From Rhizobium altiplani (lineage in GTDB: Bacteria > Pseudomonadota > Alphaproteobacteria > Rhizobiales > Rhizobiaceae), in NCBI RefSeq assembly GCF_001542405.1, contig NZ_LNCD01000050.1, forward strand, positions 1-50,003: DNA of 50,003 nucleotides. The letters are read 5' to 3'. The translations under genes were made by a program, and so were the position numbers. The notes beneath the pieces are model-generated. The model was not told the DNA's origin. It worked only from the letters and a program-made list of their open reading frames with translations, and ran no database searches. Shown here piece by piece: positions 43,868-50,003 of the stretch (the stretch's first letter is position 1; each line of letters starts with the position of its first letter).

Positions 43868-44985
43868 AGATGTTTTTTCGCCTGTTCGTAGCCCTCGCGT
43901 TTCTGTCTCCGAATGTCCTGGCCGTCACGCCCGCTGCGGCGATGAACTCGCGCATCAAGGACATTGCCTCCCTGCAGGCCGGACGCGACAACCAGCTGAT
44001 CGGCTACGGTCTGGTCGTCGGTCTTCAGGGCACCGGCGACGGTTTCCGCGCTTCCCCGTTTACCGAGCAGTCGATGCGCGCCATGCTGCAGAACCTCGGC
44101 ATCTCCACGCAGGGCACCCAGTCCAACGCGAAGAACACCGCAGCTGTCATGGTGACAGCAAATCTGCCACCCTATGCCAGTCCCGGCAGCCGCATCGACG
44201 TGAACGTCAGTTCGCTTGGCGACGCGACTTCGCTGCGCGGCGGCACACTGATCATGACGTCGCTGTCGGGCGCCGACGGCCAGATTTACGCTGTCGCGCA
44301 GGGCTCGGTCGTGGTCTCGGGTTTCACCGCCCAGGGCCAGGCCGCGACGGTAACCGAGGGTGTGACGACCGCTGGACGGGTGCCGGGCGGCGCCATCATC
44401 GAACGTGAACTGCCCTCGCGCTTCAAGGATTCCGTCAATCTCGTCCTGCAACTGCGCAACCCGGACTTCTCGACAGCGATCCGCATTGCCGATGTCGTCA
44501 ATGGCTATGCTTCCACTCGCTTCGGCGGCCCGGTAGCGGAAGCCAAGGACGCGCAGGAGGTCATCGTCCAGAAGCCGAGAACGGCGGATCTGACGCGCCT
44601 GATGGCCGATCTGGAGAATCTTATCGTCGAGACCGACACGCCGGCCAAGGTCGTGGTGAACGAGCGAACGGGAACGATCGTCATCGGCGCGGACGTGCGC
44701 GTGTCGCCGGTTGCCGTCAGCTATGGTACTCTCACTGTCCAGGTAACCGAGACACCGCAGATCATTCAGCCAGAGCCGTTCTCGCGCGGTGTGACCGCCG
44801 TGCAGCCGCAGACCGACATCGCTGCGCAGAAGACGGGCGGCAAGGTGGCTCTGCTGGATGGGCCTGATCTCAGGACGCTCGTGGCGGGTCTCAACAATAT
44901 CGGCGTCAAGCCGGATGGCATCATTGCCATCCTCCAGGGCATCAAATCAGCCGGCGCGCTGCAAGCGGAGCTCGTCCTGCAATGA
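43864..44985 (+). CDS. flgI: Flagellar P-ring protein FlgI
   Basis: 373 residues. Signal peptide MKMFFRLFVALAFLSPNVLA (cleavage likely after AAA), then SRIKDIASLQAGRDNQLIGY followed by GLVVGLQGTGDGFRASPFTE, the FlgI hallmark, and LNNIGVKPDGIIAILQGIKS near the end. It forms the peptidoglycan ring around the rod. It overlaps flgA by 4 bp and the motE start by 4 bp. The same frame is open upstream to 43390 as a shadow over flgA. Confidence 0.96.
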   Translation: MKMFFRLFVALAFLSPNVLAVTPAAAMNSRIKDIASLQAGRDNQLIGYGLVVGLQGTGDGFRASPFTEQSMRAMLQNLGISTQGTQSNAKNTAAVMVTANLPPYASPGSRIDVNVSSLGDATSLRGGTLIMTSLSGADGQIYAVAQGSVVVSGFTAQGQAATVTEGVTTAGRVPGGAIIERELPSRFKDSVNLVLQLRNPDFSTAIRIADVVNGYASTRFGGPVAEAKDAQEVIVQKPRTADLTRLMADLENLIVETDTPAKVVVNERTGTIVIGADVRVSPVAVSYGTLTVQVTETPQIIQPEPFSRGVTAVQPQTDIAAQKTGGKVALLDGPDLRTLVAGLNNIGVKPDGIIAILQGIKSAGALQAELVLQ

Positions 44986-45515
44986 TGAAGAATATGGCCT
45001 TGTCAGACTTGCTTCAGCGGCTTGCACTGCCTGCGATAGCCGTCGTGGCGTTGTCCATTCCCGGCGCCTTCGCACAGGAACAGCCGTCGCCGAGGGGTGA
45101 AATGACATCGCAGGAGGAGATCAAGCAGTTCTGCACGAACATTGCCGATCCCGCGCGCGACCAGCGCTATCTGCTGCAGAAGCAGGAACTCGAGAAGCTT
45201 CGCGCCGACGTCGATTCCCGCATTGCGGAAATGAGCAAGCGCAAAGAGGAATATCAGGACTGGCTGAAGCGCCGTGATGATTTCCTTAAGCAGGCCGAAG
45301 CGGGCCTCACCGATATCTATAAGAAAATGAAGCCGGACGCAGCCGCATCACAGCTGCAAGAGGTGAAGATCGAAGTGGCGGCCGCCGTCATCATGCGGCT
45401 GAACGCGACCCAGTCGAGCTTGATCCTCAATGAGATGGATCCGCAGAAGGCCGCGGTCATCGCCAATATCATCGCCAGCGCGTCCGATCCCAATACGTCG
45501 AAGGACCCCTCATGA
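44982..45515 (+). CDS. motE: MotE-like periplasmic chaperone
   Basis: 177 residues. Signal peptide (LALPAIAVVALSIPGAFAQE), then a long coiled coil (about 65-110: EKLRADVDSRIAEMSKRKEE, YQDWLKRRDDFLKQAEAGL) and a C-terminal MgtE-N-like module (KPDAAASQLQEVKIEVAAAV, NEMDPQKAAVIANIIAS). In S. meliloti MotE, encoded between flgI and flgH, is a folding partner of the motility protein MotC. Place and layout match. It overlaps both neighbours by 4 bp. motC is not in this window. Confidence 0.85.
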   Translation: MMKNMALSDLLQRLALPAIAVVALSIPGAFAQEQPSPRGEMTSQEEIKQFCTNIADPARDQRYLLQKQELEKLRADVDSRIAEMSKRKEEYQDWLKRRDDFLKQAEAGLTDIYKKMKPDAAASQLQEVKIEVAAAVIMRLNATQSSLILNEMDPQKAAVIANIIASASDPNTSKDPS

Positions 45516-46228
45516 ACATGCGTTTCCCGGTCGCGATCGCCGCCGTCGCCCTTCTTGCAGGCTGCGCATCGCCGCAGGCTGTCAATGAGATCGGTCGCGC
45601 CCCAGCCATGAGCCCGATCGGCAGCGGCCTTGCTTATGGCCAGACGCCGCAGATGGCGCTTTATCCGAAGCAGCCGCGCCAGGTCGCGCAGGGCTATTCT
45701 CTCTGGAGCGACTCGCAGGCCGCCCTCTTCAAGGATGCGCGCGCGCTGAATGTCGGCGACATCCTGACCGTCGATATCCAGATCAACGACAAGGCGAAAT
45801 TCGAGAACGACACCAGCCGCAGCCGGACCAACTCGAGCGGTCTGAACTGGGATGTGAACGCCAACGTCATGGGTTGGAATCCTCAGTCGAAGACCGATGT
45901 GACCTACGGTTCGGATACCAGTACCGACGGCAAGGGCAAGATCGACCGGTCCGAAACGCTGAAGCTCATGGTCGCCGCCGTCGTCACCGGTATCCTCGAG
46001 AGCGGCAACCTCGTGATCAGCGGTTCTCAGGAGGTTCGCGTCAACCAAGAGATCCGCATTCTCAACGTTGCCGGTATCGTGCGCCCGCAGGACGTGAACT
46101 CCGACAACCAGATTTCCTACGAGAAGATTGCTGAAGCGCGCATCTCCTACGGCGGTCGTGGCCGCCTGATGGAAGTACAGCAGCCGCCGCGCGGCCAGCA
46201 GGCCGTCGATCTCTTCTCGCCGCTCTGA
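45512..46228 (+). CDS. flgH: Flagellar L-ring lipoprotein FlgH
   Basis: 238 residues. Lipoprotein signal peptide with lipobox in VALLAGCASPQ (Cys about 17). Core motifs SLWSDSQAALFKDARALNVG, DILTVDIQINDKAKFENDTS and NLVISGSQEVRVNQEIRILN are typical. It builds the outer-membrane ring. It overlaps motE by 4 bp and precedes fliL by 10 bp. Confidence 0.97.
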   Translation: MNMRFPVAIAAVALLAGCASPQAVNEIGRAPAMSPIGSGLAYGQTPQMALYPKQPRQVAQGYSLWSDSQAALFKDARALNVGDILTVDIQINDKAKFENDTSRSRTNSSGLNWDVNANVMGWNPQSKTDVTYGSDTSTDGKGKIDRSETLKLMVAAVVTGILESGNLVISGSQEVRVNQEIRILNVAGIVRPQDVNSDNQISYEKIAEARISYGGRGRLMEVQQPPRGQQAVDLFSPL

Positions 46229-46238
46229 GGCACACATC

Positions 46239-46751
46239 ATGGCAGAGACAGAAACCGCTGGGGGCCAGTCGAAAAAGGCCACAATAATGACGATCGTCGG
46301 GCTTGCGGTCCTGACGCTGCTCGGCGCCGGCGGCGGCTGGGTGGTCGGTGACATGGTCGCGCCCAGCATCAAAGGCGTCGAGCAGGCGGAACAGGCCAAG
46401 GCAGCCAAGGACGAGGCCGCGCAGAAAAAGGAAGGCGAGGCGGGCCTGCCTCGCATTTCGACGGAAGCCAACAACATCGTTCAACTCGAGCCCATCACCA
46501 CGAACCTTGCCTATCCCTCGGAAAGCCTAGTTCGCCTGGAAGTCGCGCTGCTCTTTAACGGCCCGCCGGACGTCAAGGTCGCCGAGGATGTCCATCAGGA
46601 CATCCTCGCCTATGTCCGTACGGTTTCGCTGCAGCAGATCGAGGGACCGCGAGGCTTCGAATATCTTAAGGATGACATCCAGGAGCGTGTTGACCTTCGC
46701 GCGCAAGGGCGCGTATCGAAGGTCATGTTCAGGACCTTCGTCGTCGAATGA
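46239..46751 (+). CDS. fliL: Basal body-associated protein FliL
   Basis: 170 residues with one membrane helix (MTIVGLAVLTLLGAGGGWVV) and a periplasmic domain (SLVRLEVALLFNGPPDVKVA; LAYVRTVSLQQIEGPRGFEY; VMFRTFVVE). The linker is charged and Ala/Lys-rich. FliL stabilises stators around the motor. It overlaps fliP by 4 bp. Confidence 0.94.
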   Translation: MAETETAGGQSKKATIMTIVGLAVLTLLGAGGGWVVGDMVAPSIKGVEQAEQAKAAKDEAAQKKEGEAGLPRISTEANNIVQLEPITTNLAYPSESLVRLEVALLFNGPPDVKVAEDVHQDILAYVRTVSLQQIEGPRGFEYLKDDIQERVDLRAQGRVSKVMFRTFVVE

Positions 46752-47485
46752 TTCGATTCATATTGTTATTCGCTGCCATGATGGCAGCACCGGAGCTGGC
46801 CCATGCGCAGCAGCTCCCATCAAACCTTTTGAACTTGCCGGTCGACGGTTCGGTTGCGGCATGGATCATCAGAACATTCGGCCTGTTGACCGTTCTTTCG
46901 GTCGCTCCGGGCATCCTGATCATGGTGACGAGCTTCCCGCGCTTCATCATTGCATTCTCGATCCTGCGATCGGGAATGGGCCTGTCTTCCACGCCCTCCA
47001 ACATGATCCTCCTGTCGCTCGCGTTGTTCATGACTTTCTACGTCATGCAGCCCACGTTCGATCAGGCATGGCAGACCGGCGTCCAGCCACTCCTGTCGAA
47101 CCAGCTCGACGAGCAGCAGGCGGTGGCGCGTATCGCCGAGCCCTTCCGGGGATTCATGGCGAACAACACCCGCGACAAGGATCTGGCGCTTTTCGTGGAT
47201 CTGGCGCGCGAGCGTGGCCAGACTGTCGAGACCGGCGAGAAGATCGACTACCGCGTCCTCATTCCGGCTTTCATGATTTCGGAAATCCGCCGCGGCTTCG
47301 AGATAGGCTTTCTCGTCGTCCTTCCTTTCCTGGTCATCGATCTGATCGTCGCCACCATCACCATGGCAATGGGCATGATGATGCTGCCGCCGACCTCGAT
47401 CTCGCTGCCATTCAAGATTCTCTTCTTCGTGCTCATCGACGGCTGGAACCTGTTGGTCGGAAGTCTGGTCCGCTCGTTCCACTGA
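46748..47485 (+). CDS. fliP: Flagellar export gate protein FliP
   Basis: 245 residues. A cleavable signal peptide (LLFAAMMAAPELAHAQ), then membrane helices with LLTVLSVAPGILIMVTSFPR followed by FIIAFSILRSGMGLSSTPSN and the C-terminal EIRRGFEIGFLVVLPFLVID, all FliP hallmarks. It is a core pore subunit of the export apparatus. Last gene of the unit; a strong terminator follows 22 bp after the stop. Confidence 0.97.
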   Translation: MIRFILLFAAMMAAPELAHAQQLPSNLLNLPVDGSVAAWIIRTFGLLTVLSVAPGILIMVTSFPRFIIAFSILRSGMGLSSTPSNMILLSLALFMTFYVMQPTFDQAWQTGVQPLLSNQLDEQQAVARIAEPFRGFMANNTRDKDLALFVDLARERGQTVETGEKIDYRVLIPAFMISEIRRGFEIGFLVVLPFLVIDLIVATITMAMGMMMLPPTSISLPFKILFFVLIDGWNLLVGSLVRSFH

Positions 47486-47507
47486 CGAGGTTTCGAGGCT
47501 TAACACT

Positions 47508-47559
47508 CCACACAACAAAAAGCCCGCTGGCGTTCACCGGCGGGCTTTTTGTTGTGTGG
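47508..47559. terminator. Long bidirectional intrinsic terminator
   Basis: CCACACAACAAAAAGCCCGC to GCGGGCTTTTTGTTGTGTGG around CGTTCA: about 23 bp of stem with a single T:G mismatch. The GC core is flanked by A5 and T5, so it works in both directions. It separates fliP (plus) from the glycosyltransferase gene (minus). Confidence 0.93.
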
Positions 47560-47568
47560 GGCTTCCAT

Positions 47569-49494
47569 CTAGTCGAAGCTGAAGAATGGCTCCGTGCGCG
47601 GCGGCAGGGCCGGAACGTCGATGTGGTCAGGGTCCAGTCCCATCTTGGCGCGCTCCACCATGACCTCGTAGGACTTCTCGAGGTGGAGCGTGAAGCGTTC
47701 CGCATCGAACAGCGGCATGATGCAGGCGTTCTGGCGAATGCGCTGCTTGTAGTCGGCAATGCGCTCCGGGCTGCTCGCGAGCTCGACGGCCATGTCCTCG
47801 TAGGCCTTGATGTCGGCGGCGACGAGTTCCGGCAAGCCGATTGCGTTGAGCAGACTCTGGGTGACGCGGGAAGCGAAATTGGTGCCCTTGACCGTCAGGA
47901 CTGGCAGGCCACCCCAGAGCTGTTCGGAAGTGGTTGTGTGGCCGTTGACCGGGAAGGTGTCGATACCGAGGTCCGCCATCTGCTGGCGATCGATGTGCTC
48001 TTCGTAGGATACGCGGGGGCAGAAGATCACTCGCTTCGAATCGATCCCCCTCCTGTTCATATAGTTCCGCAAGTTGGCCTCGGTACGCGGTGACGAAAGC
48101 ATAAGCCAAAGTACGCTGTTCGGCGTGCGCTTGAGAATGTTGCACCAGACGTCGAGTATGTCCGCGTTGATCTTGCGGTTTGCGTTGAACGAGGCAAAGA
48201 CGAATGCATCCTCCGGCAAACCGACCTCAGCGCGTGTTGTTGGCCTCGGCTTCGGACGGTTGGCGGGATCATTGGGCTGATAGCTGTCCGGCATGCGCAC
48301 CAACTTCTCGTAATAGTGCGCTTCACTGCCCTCGGGCAGCACGAAGCGATCGCCGATCGAGTAGTCAAGATCGATGTCCGTTACCGTGCCCGGGAAGCCA
48401 AGCCATGTCGCCTGTATTGGCGCCCCGCCATAGTTTAGTATTCTGGAGCGTCCGCCGAGTGTGTGCCCCTTGAGATCAATCAGGATGTCGATCTGCCGCT
48501 CACGAATGGCTTGTGCGGCTTCTTCATCGGTCATGTCCCGGACGATGCATACTTCGCCCCACTGTGAGCGATCGACAGTGCTGGCCTCATGTTCCAGGTG
48601 TTTCTCCGCGGTATGGCAGAAGAGCGTCACCTCGAACTTGTCTCGGTCATGCAGCTCGAGGACGCGGCGCAGCAACTTCATGGTCGCATGCCCAACCCAA
48701 AAGTCCGAGGAGAGATAACCGATCCGAATTTTGTCTCCCCATGAATGGGGAACGGCTTTGCGCCGCGCGGCTGCCTCCTTCAGGGGAAGCGAAGGAGTGT
48801 GGGAGGCGCGCGCATTGAGCGCCTCGTTGCCACACCAATGGAGGTTGTAGAAAGGGTTGTCGCGTTCCAGGAAGCCCAGGTCGCCCTTTTCGAGCATTCG
48901 CTGCACGGACTGAAACTCCCTTGCGACCAAATCGAAATCGCACACCTCGCGCGCGAAAACGAGCAGGAGCAGCCGGAGCGATATGATCTCCGGAAACTTC
49001 TTGAAGAGATTGCGGATAAGCGTCTCGTTGGTCGCATCCAGAATGTCGTCGCCGACCATTCGCACGGCGAGGCGCGCATGGTCCGGGTTGCTGCTCTTGG
49101 AAATGACGTCGCGGTAGGGACTGACGAGATCTTTTCGGCCCTGCTTCAGATGAATGTTAACAAGCACGCTGGCAAGGTCGACGTCGGACCTAGCGAGAGA
49201 CATGAGACGAAGTGCGTAAAGCAGGGCCTGCTCCTCGTCGCCGCAAGCAAAATACAGAAGCGCGGCTTCGCGCGTGTAAAGCGACTCCTTGTTGCTGTCG
49301 AGTTCGCCCGCCAACGCATAGGCACTTGCCGCCTCCGATTTGAAGCCGAGTTTCAGCAGATTCTTGGCAAGCAGGACGTACGTTTTTACATCCTTCTGCG
49401 TGTTGATGATTTGGTTCAGCGCTTCAAGCGACTTGAGATACTGTCCCTTTTGGTAGTCTTTCGAAGCCGCTGCAAACGAAATATTGGTATTCAA
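47569..49494 (-). CDS. TPR-containing O-GlcNAc transferase-like (GT41/SPINDLY) glycosyltransferase
   Basis: 641 residues. Residues 1-240 are TPR-like helices (KSLEALNQIINTQKDVKTYV; KSEAASAYALAGELDSNKES). The GT41 catalytic part follows: SDFWVGH with H269, DLKGHTLGGRSRIL (341-354), APIQATWLGFPGT, FASFNANRKINADI with K441, and NGHTTTSEQLWGGLPVL (517-533). These match the donor-binding residues of OGT-type enzymes. It would add a sugar to Ser/Thr of a protein, with nearby flagellin an obvious candidate. The start is TTG 49494; the next in-frame Met is near residue 98. It is convergent with fliP and divergent from flaA. Confidence 0.88.
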   Translation of the reverse strand: MNTNISFAAASKDYQKGQYLKSLEALNQIINTQKDVKTYVLLAKNLLKLGFKSEAASAYALAGELDSNKESLYTREAALLYFACGDEEQALLYALRLMSLARSDVDLASVLVNIHLKQGRKDLVSPYRDVISKSSNPDHARLAVRMVGDDILDATNETLIRNLFKKFPEIISLRLLLLVFAREVCDFDLVAREFQSVQRMLEKGDLGFLERDNPFYNLHWCGNEALNARASHTPSLPLKEAAARRKAVPHSWGDKIRIGYLSSDFWVGHATMKLLRRVLELHDRDKFEVTLFCHTAEKHLEHEASTVDRSQWGEVCIVRDMTDEEAAQAIRERQIDILIDLKGHTLGGRSRILNYGGAPIQATWLGFPGTVTDIDLDYSIGDRFVLPEGSEAHYYEKLVRMPDSYQPNDPANRPKPRPTTRAEVGLPEDAFVFASFNANRKINADILDVWCNILKRTPNSVLWLMLSSPRTEANLRNYMNRRGIDSKRVIFCPRVSYEEHIDRQQMADLGIDTFPVNGHTTTSEQLWGGLPVLTVKGTNFASRVTQSLLNAIGLPELVAADIKAYEDMAVELASSPERIADYKQRIRQNACIMPLFDAERFTLHLEKSYEVMVERAKMGLDPDHIDVPALPPRTEPFFSFD

Positions 49495-49844
49495 GAGCCC
49501 ACCCCATTCGGAATTTTGTCGACGAGCGCCAAGGCCACACGCGCGCAGGCCATATTGCGCCTAGTTTTGCTCTATCTATTCACACCAAGCTTGCTTGAAG
49601 CCGACGTGTTCCGCTGGGTCGGGCGCCTATGGGTGTTTGGACACCGTTAACCACATCGTGGACCTGACGCCGTTTCATCAGCCGTTTTAATGAGTTGGCA
49701 ATGAATGGCTGCAAAATTGTTCCCGACATGACGGGTTTGGTTGCTCAAGAGAAACGGCACCGAGTGGCATGAAGCTGGTCCGTCATCGCCGGTATAGAAG
49801 TCCGGTATGTCCTCCTTTTGTATTTTGTTTTTGGGGACAGACTT
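49495..49844. promoter_or_regulatory. Intergenic control region of flaA and the glycosyltransferase gene
   Basis: 350 bp between divergent genes. Features seen: GTTAACC (49646-49652), repeats CCGGTAT at 49789-49795 and 49802-49808 (13 bp apart), and a T-rich leader before the flaA ribosome site. No sigma-28-type or sigma-54-type pair was recognised. Confidence 0.4.
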
Positions 49845-50003
49845 ATGACAAGCATTAACACCAACAACTCCGCCATGGCGGCACTCCAGACGCTGCGCAA
49901 CGTCAACAAGGGCTTGAATAACACGCAGAACGCCGTTTCGTCTGGCCTGCGCGTCGGCAAGGCTGCCGACAACGCTGCCTACTGGTCGATCGCCACGACG
50001 ATG
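49845..50003 (+). CDS. flaA: Flagellin, N-terminal part only (window edge)
   Basis: 53 codons to the window end. MTSINTNNSAMAALQTLRNV followed by NKGLNNTQNAVSSGLRVGKA and ADNAAYWSIATTM is the conserved N-terminal D0/D1 helix of rhizobial flagellins, needed for export and filament packing. GGGGA lies 7 bases before ATG. Several flagellin genes usually follow in rhizobia; they are outside this window. The gene symbol is by position (first flagellin after fliP). Confidence 0.93.
   Translation, partial: MTSINTNNSAMAALQTLRNVNKGLNNTQNAVSSGLRVGKAADNAAYWSIATTM

Noticed and set aside
1..50003. CRISPR arrays, tRNA or rRNA genes
   Set aside because: No regularly spaced repeats and no tRNA- or rRNA-like segments were recognised by eye; a covariance-model scan would be decisive.

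Overview
The window looks like a chromosomal segment of a Rhizobiaceae bacterium (Rhizobium, Agrobacterium or Sinorhizobium type). The strongest sign is a che-fli-flg gene order known from that family: icpA-cheS-cheY1-cheA-cheW-cheR-cheB-cheY2-cheD-cheT-fliF, visN-visR, flhB-fliG-fliN-fliM-motA on the other strand, then flgF-fliI, flgBC-fliE-flgG-flgA-flgI-motE-flgH-fliL-fliP, and the first flagellin gene at the right edge. A fused SecDF and an alphaproteobacterial-type LexA box (GAAC-N7-GAAC) agree with this. The species cannot be fixed from sequence reading alone.

Left part (1-20.6 kb) is a mosaic of accessory and housekeeping genes. It starts with an IS21-family element cut by the window edge, with a frameshifted istB. 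A scarred stretch follows, holding a small lipoprotein, a short gene under an apparent LexA box, and a broken autotransporter-like repeat fragment. Next come a GST, small conserved proteins, a mini heme-copper-oxidase-like membrane protein, an OsmC-family protein and an EamA exporter. A three-gene polysaccharide module on the minus strand (glycosyltransferase, flippase, pyruvyltransferase) lies beside an AT-rich leader. It is followed by a fused glyoxalase/dioxygenase-hydrolase, a decayed histidine kinase, SecDF, a YbaL/KefB-type antiporter with a divergent XRE regulator, a GT39-type membrane glycosyltransferase and a 37-residue membrane protein.

Right part (20.6-50 kb) is the motility locus. 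The che operon (21.0-29.4 kb) is tightly packed with many 1-4 bp overlaps and encodes the receptor IcpA, the CheA/CheW core, CheR/CheB/CheD adaptation, two CheY proteins, and the rhizobial accessory proteins CheS and CheT. fliF ends in a textbook terminator. VisN and VisR, LuxR-type activators at the top of the motility hierarchy, follow. The minus-strand set (motA, switch proteins, flhB, unknown orf) is read away from the plus-strand flgF-fliI-orf set, then the flgB-fliP rod/ring/export set. A strong bidirectional terminator separates fliP from a minus-strand OGT/SPINDLY-type glycosyltransferase, which sits next to the flagellin gene and is a natural candidate for flagellin glycosylation.

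Points most worth a second look: the short LexA-box gene near 2.9 kb; the glutamate in place of the expected heme-ligating histidine in IcpA; an intrinsic-terminator-like hairpin directly before the TTG start of flhB; the FG-repeat N-terminus of FliN; the tandem repeat between motA and flgF; two unnamed conserved genes inside the flagellar locus; and the OGT-like gene beside flaA.
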